Assembly (NCBI GenBank): GCA_020746105.1
Contig: CM036618.1
Coordinates: forward strand, 90,638,122 to 90,702,121
Direction: 5' to 3'
Source of the DNA: Trogon surrucura
Lineage: Eukaryota; Chordata; Aves; Trogoniformes; Trogonidae
Length of the DNA stretch: 64,000 nucleotides
Both the position numbers and the translations under genes were made by a program. The notes under the pieces were generated by a model. That model saw only the letters and a list, made by a program, of their open reading frames with translations, had not been told where the DNA came from and did no database searches. Of this stretch, positions 35,568 to 48,000 are shown in pieces (the first letter of the stretch is position 1; each line of letters begins with the position of its first letter).

Positions 35568-38500
35568 CTCCCTAGGCTGTCACTCGCTGCTAAATGTTGT
35601 AGAACACAGTTTTTGACTGCTGGGTCCCCAGAACCAAATGGGTCTGTCTCACCACCACACATATAATCAGAAAAGAAGTAGCTGTTTGTTTACAGCTTCT
35701 AATGATTCCTTTATTTCTACAGTTAGCACTGTTTACAACTGAAGGTGATGATTCCTATTCTAATTTTAAGGGTCATCACACCTCATTGCTGGAAGAGGCA
35801 ATCTTGGTGGTGTCCTCACTGAAACTGCCACCTACATTCATATAACAGTGTTCTCCCTAAAACAAGTCTTCAGAGCATCATTTTTGTACAAAACCTGCAT
35901 GTAAGTAATGAAAACGAAACTTCTGTTAATTGCCTAAGCGATCTGAGGTTCACCAGTAATTTGACTAACTACAATCAGCTGAACGTTTTCCAGAGGGACA
36001 CACTGGTAGAGAAGCAAGGCAGGGAGAATGAAGTGTCCTGTGAAACTGAGTGATTTCAATGAGTTGTATGTTCTTGTATTTGTGGATAAAACCCTACGTA
36101 CATAGGCATAGCTTTTGTTACTGCTGTGACAAAAGCTTACGCATACTATAAAGAAAGAAAGTGATCTTTACGCACCTATTTCAATCACTGCCAGGACGGC
36201 AGCCGTGCCAGCGAGCTCTGGTAAGACCTTAGCTGTGAGCTACCATAGTTACATGATCATTTCAAGCCAGGTTAGGTATGTCCATATGAGCATTGGGACC
36301 AGCTTAGGCAAGAGGGCAGATGTCGATACACAATGCCACTTTGTTAAAAAAACACAGTTATAAATGCCGAAGGTGAGAAACATCAATCATCTCTGAGCAT
36401 TTATGAAAGACAACAAAATCACAAAGCAGAAGTTATTGAATCCACACATGAAATGGAGGTGGGTATGGCTTGATCCTACTTCTCTGCAGACTGGTTTGGT
36501 TATTACAAAAGTAGGAGGCCAGGTAGAGCACACTTAATATTAGCATGTAGATGTGGCAACCCATCAGCCCACCTTCACGATGCAGGGATAGGGGCTCTAG
36601 TTGGGTAACCTTCTCGCGTGAAGGCTGCAGGTGTTCGCTTCAGAGCCAGCAGCCAATGGTTCCATGTGCCAGTGCTTGTTCCACTGAGAACAGCCCAGGG
36701 AAAATCCAGGATTTGTTCCCAGTGCTCTCAGGAAGTAAGGTAAGCGTCTTGTCAAATGAAATAGCAGCTTCAATCAAATGAATGATCACATGACGGTCAA
36801 ATCAATGATGGCCAAATGAAAACTAGCTGTAATCTGAGTATTAGGGGTCGGGACATTTTTTTTCACTTTTTTCCAGTCCATTTAAAGCAGAAATCATAGG
36901 CTTGAAAATCATAGGCAGTGTGCTTTGGCAAGTACAGTATCTCTTTCCAAGTAGTGGCAGCTGAATATAGTAGGCAATTCGCAACCTCCTACCCCAGAGT
37001 GGGTAATCTTGGCCTTCCCTTGCTACATATTACCTCAACTGCCAAGCACTAAACAAATATAATAGAAGGAATGCTGTCAGGTCACATTGAGATCTGAAAG
37101 TTTAGAATTTCTATAAACCAATATGAACAAGACTTTGCAGATAAAGAAAACCCTTCCTTACAGTTTCACATCAAAAAAGAGTTAACATATAGGGTAGCAA
37201 CCTCCACATTTCAGTATTGCACAGGTTCACCAGGTGAAATTAAGTAGATACTAAGGAGAATGTAGGTCTCCTGTCATTGCCTAAGGTGAGGGAAGTGGAA
37301 AAAACAAGAATACAAAAAGGAAAAGTAAATTAAATTTTAGAAAACACCTCGGTGTTTCAACATGGGGAGTTTGATTTAATGTGGTGGGTGGTCTTGGAAG
37401 TGAGCATTCTGGATTTCATGTGCTTTTTGAGCTTTAATTAAATAATTTGAAAAAGAATACCATATGCGCACAGGCTTCTCAAGGGATAAACGTGTAAATT
37501 TCTACCTATATCACAGACTGTTGAACCCATTCCAGCCCAGAAGGAGGCTCAGTGGTTTTCCATTTCTTCCGAATAGCTGCCTGAGCAACTACAAGTGAAA
37601 CCAAGTGGGCATCTTGTAATCTTTGTCACATTCTTCAAGGTTCAAGTTCCCCAACGTACCAGCTACTGCATTACTGAGGAATTTTCCCAGACAGAAAACA
37701 CACCTTTACGAGCGCTTTTGTTCTCCCATAGTAATAATAAAAAAACCCCAACATTAAAGCATACATAATGCAGTAGTAAGTACTTATTCTAGCTGTGCAG
37801 CAGTACAACGTAAAAGCAGCCCAGAAGAACAAAGGGAAGGCATGAATAAGTGCTAGCACAGGCACCAGGTGGAGCAGAGCAGCACAGCCATCCCTAGCCC
37901 AACTGTCTGACTCACCCGGCTTGTTTTTATATACATCAACTGCGAGACAAACCCCACTGCAGCTTTGATAATACATAATTAGTTGGTGATTTAACAACCG
38001 TTGGAAAAAAAAACAGGACAGTAATCATGGCAGGGAGAAAGAATGAAATGCCACGAAAAGGAGGTGAATTAGCCCCTGCAGCCAGCAATTTTTTGAACTC
38101 TTTGGGTAGTTTCTCAGACTGTAACAATAGAAGTGATTTTGGAAACAGGAGCAGTTCATAAATTGGCAACGCTGCTGATTGACATCCCTCAACCAAACCA
38201 AAGAAGTGTCCGTGAATCTGAAGGGCAGAACTTTCATAAGGAAATATTTTAAAACCTGAACAACTACTGGAAGCATTGGTTCTCTGATCAGAGGGATGAT
38301 GTGAATGCCAGCTACACAGCTGCAGGTGCAGGGAGGCTTGAGGTTTAATTCTGGGGAAGACTCACAACTCTCATCAAAAAGAAAGCTCATCTCTAACTAC
38401 TCCTTATGCTGAACAGGATAAAAAAAAGATGCGTCTTAAAAATAACAAAAGCCCACCCCAGTCCTCACTGCAGTCAATGGGAAATTTGCCATTAGCTTCA

Positions 38501-39210
38501 CCTGATGTAAATGTCTGCTGAATTCTTTTATTGAAATGGCTGAAAATAGTTTCTGATGGAAAGAAAGTACTGAAGTTAGCCTTTGCATTTATTAGAGACA
38601 GTTATTATGGTGATTTTGCATTTATTAAAATAGGAACCTTAACTGCAGTTATAGGGAAAGGCTCTCATGGCTTACAAGTGTGATCACAGTTTGTAAGTTT
38701 ATGATCGCTGGGATTAGAGACTGTGAGGAGAGCTTTTACCCAGGCACTTTATCATTTGTCTCAGCTGCCTCTCTCTGCCACAGAGGAAATTTGGTCCACA
38801 AACGCTAACTTGAAAACTCCAACTTAACTTGCTCTTCTTTATTTATGCTTAGTTACGTGCCCTCATGGAAAACTGCTTTTGAACTTGCATTTTATACACC
38901 ACTGCAATTTGTTATGCAAAACTTTGTGTAGGAGAAGTAACAGCATCATGTCTGTGACCTGCAGATGCAGTCTGGACACAGTTTGCTGTTTGGGGTTTTT
39001 TTTTCAGCTGATCTCTACAAAGCAAGAGATCAACTCTGCAGTTTTCAAGTTATATTAAAATATAAAACCGGTGTTTTGGAGTTGGAGGCAGTCCTAGATT
39101 TCCAACAATCTCAGATTTTTGTCCGTTCCCCCTCAAAGCAATTCCAGATTGTGGGATTTCTGAGTTGGAGATGGTTTTATATTTAAGATTTCTTAATATC
39201 CCAGTGCACT
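35568..39210. other. Unique noncoding DNA
   Basis: No transposon or exon recognised. The 108- and 121-codon - strand frames at 37671-37997 and 38025-38390 lack any family motif. A 13-base direct repeat, tttgcatttatta, occurs at 38582 and 38615. Confidence 0.5.
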
Positions 39211-39260
39211 CTAACTTAAATTGTCAAGTTCTAACTTAAATTGTCAAGTTAAATTGTCAA
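39211..39260. repeat. 20-bp perfect tandem duplication plus partial third copy
   Basis: CTAACTTAAATTGTCAAGTT occupies 39211-39230 and is repeated exactly at 39231-39250, then aaattgtcaa follows as a partial copy. The perfect identity suggests a recent slippage duplication. Confidence 0.95.
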
Positions 39261-39623
39261 AGTGTAAACTCAGTTTAAGAGCTTCAATATGCCAAGTGAA
39301 AATGTTGATCAAATTTAGCTTAATTAAAAGACTCTTCAAGGCAGGCTTCTCTTTTACTGGCTGCCTTTAATCCTGAGTTTTCACTTAAAGCATTAAAGGT
39401 TCTTTTTAGACAACCTAACACTTTCCTAAATATAAAGGAACCTAAACTTTACCTGAATGATGATTAGTGACCCAAAGGTCACTTTAGCTACTCTTGCTTA
39501 GATGCATATTATCCATGCAGTTCTCCAAGCGAACTCCTCTCTGGTGTTCTGCCTAGTTCTGAAAAAACAATATAAATTTAAATACAAATACAAATATAAA
39601 ATATAAGTGTAAATATAAACAAA

Positions 39624-39653
39624 CATAAACATAAACATAAACATAAACATAAA
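39624..39653. repeat. (CATAAA)5 microsatellite
   Basis: Five exact head-to-tail copies of CATAAA, preceded by A-rich degenerate sequence from about 39570 (aaatac, aaatat units). Likely length-variable between individuals. Confidence 0.95.
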
Positions 39654-42000
39654 TCTCCACTGAACAAAACCTTAAAATCTAAATCTTCTCTTTTTTTCTT
39701 AATAAAATTGTATATACACAACGCCTTCAATCTCAAATATAAAAGCAGTATATCTTATCAGGAAAATGTGTGTCGCTACCCCTGTTACACAGACACGACC
39801 CATGAGTCCATGCTGTAAGAGCTTGTTCAAAGGCAGAAGCAACTCTGTGCGCAAACTTACTATCTATAAGAGGAGCATGAATTGGATTTGCACATTATTT
39901 TCTGAGAGCATTGATACAATGGTGCCTATCATACCAAACAAAAGGAAAACAAATGGAAACAAAATAACAGTGGTTTATGTATCAAAATCAGACACACATG
40001 ATGTCATCACTAGTTTTCAGACAAGAACTATACTGCCCTTCAGGTCACGCATTGGTCCCTCTGGCATTTTAAGACCTAGCAGTAACCCTGGCAATAAAAA
40101 TCAAGAGAATCAACAATGAAAGCAAATTCAAAAAAAAGGTACTACAAAAGTATGGGAATAAAATAGTTTAAAAAAATAGCTTACATGTTAACTGCAGATA
40201 AAACATAAGATTTTACAGTAAATTTCATATTGATAAATATTATTGTATAAAGCATAAGAAGATGAAGATTCCTGCTGAGAAGCTGTCTGACTTATAGTTT
40301 ATTTCCAAAACAGAAAGCAAGAACTTCTGAAAAGGACCTGAGGTGATGAGACACAGAGTACATCTGCTGACAGTGTCAACACTGCTTGTTGCCAAATCAT
40401 TCTGTAGTTTATTTTTCCCAAACAGCTACTTTAAAAATAAACAGATTTTTAAATATTGAACATTCCATAAAATAACGGCACAGTGTCATCTTGGGACCTT
40501 CGCCTCACTGAAGATAATGGCAGCTCCCTCAGAAGCAGTCAGATGTGCTCCCGTTATTTAGTCTTACGTATCTGTGTGATGCATTTGAGCCCATTAAGGT
40601 ATCCAGTGCTCTGCCATTCAAAACATTATACACTTGTGATTTAAACAGCCTTTTGGGGTTTTTTTAATGATACTTGCTGTGTAAGAGTGATTTTGAGCCT
40701 TACTGGACCAAATTGTAAGGCCAGCACATACTTAGGGCTCATCCTCGGAGGAAAGCGCTCCAAATCTGACCAAGGGACATCCGAAAATTCAAGCAGGCTT
40801 TGAGTTCAGCATAGCAACTTGTATTGCTGGAAAAGGACTGAAATTTCAGATCCTCTAAAATCTCTAGCTAATAGGAATCACAGTACCAGCCAGCAGCATC
40901 GGGGTTTCATGAGTCTTTCCCTAAACCAGGAAAGCCCTGATCTCAATGAGTGTTGTGACCACTGCCACTTCACTCCTCAGCTGTAGTCCTTAACTCTCCT
41001 CAGTATGAAAGAGTGAGAGAATTTGAGAGGTAGTTACATCATGTTTGTGTCAGTCATCTACTTTTCCTTTCCTATTTTGTAAAGGTAGAAGACACCCAGG
41101 TATTTTCATACTCTTCAGTCTCCTAGTGTTAGAGTGTAGCCTTACACTGCCAGACACGCATAAATTTCTCCATAAAAAAAAAGCAGAGGTAGGAAGGAAA
41201 GTTCCCAAGGCTTAGAAGTTATATATAACATTGCATAAAATTGTTCTTTAATGTATTTTCTGGGACCTCTGTTTAATCCTTAAATGCCACTTGAAATTGT
41301 TGTTAACCCTAATGCCACTTCAAATTGTTGTCTTCAATTTCTAGTAAAAAACTTCTGTGAAACTTCTGCTTATCAGGAGCATCCTCTTCCAAGCCCATGC
41401 TATGTTAGATGGCACTCATGGGGGTGGGGGTAGGAATTACTCATAGCTGAGGAACAGGATCTGAAGAAGGAAGCTAGATAATTGACTCTGAAATGGTGGT
41501 TTTACTGTTGGATAACCCAGTTCGGTGCTAAGTTTGTCTCCAGCTCCCAGAAAATGCGCTTTTCAAAATTCCTGGCTAAACAGATACACGCTTTCATAGA
41601 TCATTGGAGTTCATAAATACTGTGGGTTTCCACCAAGCTGGCAATTTGGATTCATTTTGATCCAGTGCCTCAGTCAATTTGTTGACTTGATTTTGATTTG
41701 ATGTCTGTAATGTTCCACTTTTACTTTCGTGGAATATTAATACTAGATTGGCTTTGATTTCATGGTTCTATTTTAGTTTGAGTTTCTTAACAAAATATAT
41801 TGAACTGGTAGTTCTAACGGGATTTTCAGAAGTGCCTAATCTGCACAATATTTTACTACGCAGCACTACTGCAGAGTATTTGAAGAGCTGACTAAGTATC
41901 AGCTAGTCAACGTAAACCCCCAACTAGCTCTCAGTGCAGCAAAGAGTTTGTTCAATACAGCAGTAAGCATAATAATGTTTTTATTATGGGGTAGGTATTT
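39654..42000. other. Unique noncoding DNA
   Basis: The 117-codon + frame at 39766-40119 has no recognisable domain. An imperfect duplication, aatgccactt-aaattgttgt, lies at 41283-41303 and 41311-41331 (28-base period, one difference). A 10-bp imperfect inverted repeat (aatgttccac / gtggaatatt, one mismatch) spans 41709-41738. Confidence 0.5.
41283..41331. repeat. Imperfect tandem duplication, 28-bp period
   Basis: Two 21-base copies of aatgccactt(g/c)aaattgttgt differ at a single position and start 28 bases apart. This is a small local duplication with some divergence since. Confidence 0.85.
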
Positions 42001-42022
42001 GGGGGGGGGGGGGGGGGGGGGG
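42001..42022. repeat. 22-base G homopolymer
   Basis: An uninterrupted run of 22 G on the + strand, between ggtaggtattt and aacaaacaac. It can form G-quadruplex structures and is highly prone to sequencing and assembly length error. The true length is uncertain. Confidence 0.9.
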
Positions 42023-45000
42023 AACAAACAACAACATGGCTTTGTTTCCTTTTATTTATTTTTGTATTTTTTCAAGAGTAATTATTTTTAACAATGCCTA
42101 AAATGGAACAGAACCTCTATCATTGAATGCCATGACAGCCATCCAAGGATGCTTCTGGACAGAAGAAAAGGGCTATTTGCACTTCCAGACACTGAAATGA
42201 CCAGCTAGACCCCATGCTCCACCTGCACCACAAGAGGGGACAGAAGCTCGTGCTCACATTTGCCACCTGCAAGAATTTATTTCCTCTGCCTGTCAGAGAC
42301 GAGCCCATCAAATTATATGCCTAATGCTTGTTAGTGCAAATGGTCCACAGAGCATGCAGAAATGCAAATGAGGCTCTCCATGACGTGTTTACCTCACTAG
42401 CTTTGTGCCATTCCTTTGTTCTGCAGTGAAGAACACTGAAGAGTCATTAAGGTCTGCATGCATAGCTTCCTACTGTCACCTTTAAAGTTGTTCACACCAA
42501 GTACACTCATCCCCCCTTCAGTGGCTGAGTTGGCAATAGGACTGCAATTTCCTAAATCTTCACCCCGTGCTTGAACTGCGAGGCAGTCTCATCTCCACTT
42601 CTGCACTGAATCTGGAAATATCCCACAGCTAAAAAGAGGCTAATTCAAAGCTAAGGCCCTTCACGGCTCTCAGCACCCTCAGCCACTCTTGGCTTGACTT
42701 GATATTTTAAAAGATGGAAATTGCACAATGTAAATGTTCATGACCTTAAGACTGTTTCATCTTTTCAGTCCACTTGCTCTTCGGCTTTCTGCAGGCTCTG
42801 AAGTTTTTTACCCTTATTACTGTACTGAATAGCTAAGTTAGGGCTGCCACAGGTCACCTTCTTTTCAGTTAGTTTTAATCTGGACTTGTCATTCATCATC
42901 CTCAGTTCACTTTGCCCAGGCCAAGCACCCACTTCTCCAAGCAGCGATTCTTACACTGCAGTACTCCCTCTGTAAAGCGACCAAATAATGTCTCTGCAGA
43001 AAACCAAATTCATCTGGTAAACAGTTTGCTTTTTTGCACTTGCAGGGGTTAACTCACAGAGGTTACATTGTAGGAAACACCTTCCCATTTTCTTTGGAGG
43101 CTGGACCTGCCATACCTAAAAAGACAAAGACCCCAGGGAGAGGCCACACCACTGCTGCAACACACTAGACTTCACCAGAACGGCTTCACTTTCCTTGAGA
43201 GTCGATCCTCTCCCCCTGCCTGCCTCTCAACATTCATCCTCACTGGCTTCCCAGGCCTCTTCCATCACTGTACTCCCTTCCCAGGCTGCCTTCCTTCCCT
43301 CTTCAAGAGGCTTTCTCCAAGCACTTGCCATATGCCTGGCCCCACCAGCCAGTACTACACCTCTCATAATTTTATATTTTTCAGCTCCCACAGTCAAATG
43401 ATGAGGTGAGAATCTTGGCTTACGGTTTTAAGTAAGTTTCCTAGACCTCATGGTAGCAAAGAGAAACTTAAAAACATGACTCAAGTGCACCCTAAAGGCT
43501 AAGAAACCTGAAGGCAATAAACCACACCCTAAATTTATTTTCTTTTTAAAATCTCAGTTTTAATTTTTTTAACAATCTCAACTCTTTCTCACTTTCCTTG
43601 TGACTTGTGAACAGCTTGGGATTGGCAGAGTTGCAACCTGACCAAGCAGGTTGGAAAACACCATCCTAAAAATCAGCTTCTCTCTGGGGTCTACTTCCCA
43701 CCAGCCCCACCAGACTGCATCTTCTGAAACATCCTTCTTCCAAGATGCACCACAGACTATTGCTCAGTCCAGAGGGTCGCATAATGAGCCACTGTGTTGC
43801 CTGAGCCACTGCTTCCCCACCGCTGTCTTTGGAAAAGTTAATGACCACGTTGGTTTTCTTAGCTATTCCATGGAGAGTGGTGTTCTTTGGGCAAGCATGG
43901 ATATCTGGAAGCAGGAGAAAGAGGTGTGATCAAATCCATGTGTTTTGTGTTCCCAGAGGAGTATGCATTCAGCTCTCACCAGCAAAATCCATCTCACTTG
44001 TTTTTTCCTCTGCAAAAGAATGATTCCAGGCACTCCCTCAGCTTAGTAAACATGAGTAACCTGAAGTTAGATTTTTCCAAGTAACAAGTTCTTGTTTCTT
44101 TTGCTGTGATTTCCAAAAAAACACAGGTCCAGAATAAAGGTTTGTGTAAGATTCGCCCGTCAAATATTGTCGATTTCCTGCCTAACAAACATGGCATTTC
44201 ACTCCAGCTGCTTGCCCTATTTTTCTTGTGTATCTAATTCTGCTTTCAGATCCCACTGTCATGTTAGGCAGAAGAGTCTGCCTCCATTATTTCCTTTCTA
44301 GTCCCAGTAAGTGCTTACATTTTAAAGTTAAATTGATTTTTCTCTCTGTTCTGTGAACACTGTCACTCAGTCTTCTGACCACACCAGTCCACTCATGACA
44401 GGCAACAAAACTTGCAAAATATAAAGTATATGTTTTGTAAGTAGACTGAAGAATGCTGAATTTTAATGAAACCAGGCCAACGTAATAAAAAGCACTGAAA
44501 TTCAGTGTTGATGTTACGAACGTCACTGTTAGGCTTAGCCCTGCTGTGATGAGAACTGCAGGGGTTATTAAATGTGTCTTCCGTCTTAATAGGTCAATTG
44601 ATAGTTTCAGTAGTGATGCACAAGTTGCTGCCAGGTGTTAGATAAAAATAACTAAATACAGTACAGTCACAACTGTGATGATCAATGTGGGTTATGACAA
44701 AGAGTCTTTTAGAGGAAAAAAAAAAGGTTTCTCATCTTTGGTCTGCTAAGGGTTAGCTGATTCATAAGCCTTACTTGAAATAGCAAAGAATAATTTTTTT
44801 TTCATCTGCATACAGTCTTGCTGGTCATGATCTATTACTGAAGAGCAAAATCAATGAATGTATGTATTATTAACAATCAAGATAAATACAGCAGAAAAAA
44901 ACCCAAAGCCCTGCTATTTCAAGGGACTGGAGTATAAAGTCATTGAAACCTGTAGCTTTTGTTGTTGTTGGGGGAATAAATGAATTATTGAAAAACCTGA

Positions 45001-48000
45001 GGTGGTTCCAATGACACAAAACTACCGCTCCCGGGCTCAAGTCTCAGCCAATGGAAGATAATTTGGAGCATCTCATCTTAAAGGGCACCTTGTTTCTTGG
45101 TGCCCAGCTTGAAAGGCTACATTGAACAAAATCAGACACAAGCACACATCCGAAAATCTGTAGGTCCTCTGCCTACCAACCAAGTGTCCAACGTGTGTCA
45201 ACAGCAAACTACATCAAATAATTAATGAAAGCCTTGATTATGCTACTGACCTTGTGAAGAATATGTTTTCTGTCACTGAAAAAGTCAAACCTGTGAAGAT
45301 GATCTGCCTCCTCCTTCTACATATGAACTACAGTGACCTCCTCCTTAAAGCTATGCTTCGCTGGATGTAAGGGGGGGCATAAGGAAACCACCCTATTACT
45401 GTGGGTTGATGGCTACTGAGCAGAGCTTCAGAGGCTTTAAAACCTCCTCTAAATGAGGGCAGCCAGCTGAAGGAGGGATGGGCTAGGAAGGAAAGTATAG
45501 AGAAATGAGACTGCAGTCTGTTCCAGTCGTTGCTTGATCTGTGAAGATAGCAGCCTTTTCTTAATATATGCTTTTAGGCTAGGATTGAAACACTCAATAA
45601 AAATATACCTGGAGCTATCAGACAATTAGCTTTTATTGCTACTGCTTTTTGTCTGTCAGTGCTCCTTAGATTAACTGCTTTACTTTTATACCAGAACAAC
45701 TGGTGCTATTACAAGCCTCTCCTCAGAACCAGTGAAGTGGTTTGTTTTGGTAGCTAAGAGTACATTATACCCTACAGACTACCATCTAAGTCCTGAAAAG
45801 AATAAAAATCTTTGTGTTGTGCTAGATATTATTATTAAGTGGAAGTTGAAAATTTTATAGGCAAAATATCTGCTGCAAAACATGACTTCTGCAAGTGGCA
45901 TTGTCAAACTTCACTGGGAGTTGGGTCTCCCCCATAGCGAGCTTCCTGCTAACTGAAAGCTGTTCAAAAACACACACTGGGAGCTTTTACAAACTTTACA
46001 GAAACATAAACCAGTGGATGCCATTATGCTGGTGAACTCACAGCCTGAAATGCACATTAAAACAAATAATGTTCTCTTTCGTTAAGCCTTGCCCCCTCCC
46101 TCAAAGCACTGCTTTCACCTAGTGAAGAAGCAGAGCGGCATCTTTTTTCTGCAGGTGGGTACTGAAGGCTGCTCTCCTGAGAGGACCAAGCAGAACCGGC
46201 TCTCTAGAGTGCACTGCCGGCTTTGCCAAGGTCTGACAGTTTATGCCTCCATTTTCTCTTTTTTAACTTCTATCTCTTATTCTTGCACCCCCAAGAGAAG
46301 ACAAAGGTGTGATTTCTCTCCTTCTTAAGCTAAAATACAACAGCCACTTTTGCTTTCTGTAAGTGACTGGTAGCAATGTTCCTTCTTCTGCTCAGTCGAC
46401 TGCCTTAGAGGAAAGCTGACTGGTGCCTGTGTTTAACTCTGCATGCCAGATTATTGACATGGGCAAGATCAAAAGCAAAACTGCACCCATTTTCTTCCCT
46501 GGTAAAAGTTGAGAGAGTCATTAAGAGCTCTGTTCTGAGCTGTGTCCATTGCACCACACAGCAAGAGCCTGCCTAGGAATCAGTATTGAACAGAGATCAT
46601 ACAAAACACTGGGGAACTGAAATGACTCACTGGCTTTGCGTTCAGCTCCACACCTAAAGCCTCATGTTTATTACATTAAAAATAAGCCAAACTACTTTAC
46701 ATTATCTGCTTTAACACTGAAGTGGTATTAGTGACAGCTACCAAGGTGCTGTGTTTCTGTAAAACTTGCACTTCACAAATATTAAGCTATATAATTATTT
46801 ATAAACATGCCAGTTTTATAAAACAATAGAAGTATGGTAAATGCAACTAAATCCACAAAACCAGATAAATAACAAGTGGAGTTGTAATCCTGTCATGAAA
46901 ACTGAGTGACAGAATAATAAAATTTTCTACACACCTTCACTGAGCATTTCTAACTGCAACATTTGTGTAAGTCTTTTTTTTAAACTGAGTTTGAGCAAAT
47001 GCTTACTTTTCCAGAAGAATAAGAATGCGGGACTGGACCAGGGCTCCACCAGCTTAAATTCCTAACAACCACAGCGTTAATGCAGCTGCGTGCTGAACTT
47101 GGCCTTCATCTTTAGTATTCTTGTGATAAAGCACGGTTATAAGTGAAAACAAGCGAATTCCTGACACCACAGTTTTCAGCAGGATATTTTCTTCCACTTC
47201 TTCTCCAGCACTAAAATTTCACCCATAGCTGAGATTGAGAGTTGTTGTTAATTTTTTGATTTGGTTCATTCTAGATTTTATTTCCCTTAAGATTTCTAAC
47301 ACATTTCTTTTTACCTTGACCTCCCCTTAAAGTGGCTATAACACCTCGTTTTTCCTCTTTCCTAAATAGCTGGGGTTATGTTTTCCCAACTATTGTTTTC
47401 TTGCCTTGCATTACTCAATAATGTTTTTCAGCTTCCACTGCACCATGCTTTAGCTTGCTTCCATCCTTTCAAGTTCCTCTGTCATATCTCATCCAGGCTA
47501 ACCTGGATCACTTTGTCTACTGCATATTTTTCATCTCGGTGTTCACCTGCTTTTCAAGAAAATCTGCACGTAAACACATGTGTGTTCAGAGAAGGAGCCT
47601 GAGGCACTTCAGTACTAACCTTTGCTCATACTAAGTATTAACCATGTAATCCCACTTTAGTGAGGTTTTCTGTCTTTCAGTCAGGATGCACAGCACTCGC
47701 AGCTCTCATTCCATGAACACCTATTCTCCTCAGCCATCTCTCTCATGAGGGATGAAATATTTTCTAAAAATAAAATATTATCCCATTCTTTATCAGATTT
47801 TTGTTATTTTGTTCAGGGATTTTTTTACAGAGAAGATTTAGCAAATGAAACACAATCAGGCTTAAAAATATCTGAATATTATTTCAGTATCTCCAGGTGT
47901 CAGCACCCTTACCTTGTAATATACTTTGGGTTTGTTCCTTAGAAAAAATAGGTTTCAGAAAAATACATTCCCCAACAACCCATGTAATGAAGATTGAAAC

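Noticed and set aside
39766-40119. 117-codon + frame as a gene
   Set aside because: Basic and Ser/Thr-rich but without any motif I recognise; no splice or promoter context.
42228-42241. Second CTCF-like motif (CCACAAGAGGGGAC)
   Set aside because: Two mismatches to the core consensus, including the important C of GGC, and no CpG-rich context.
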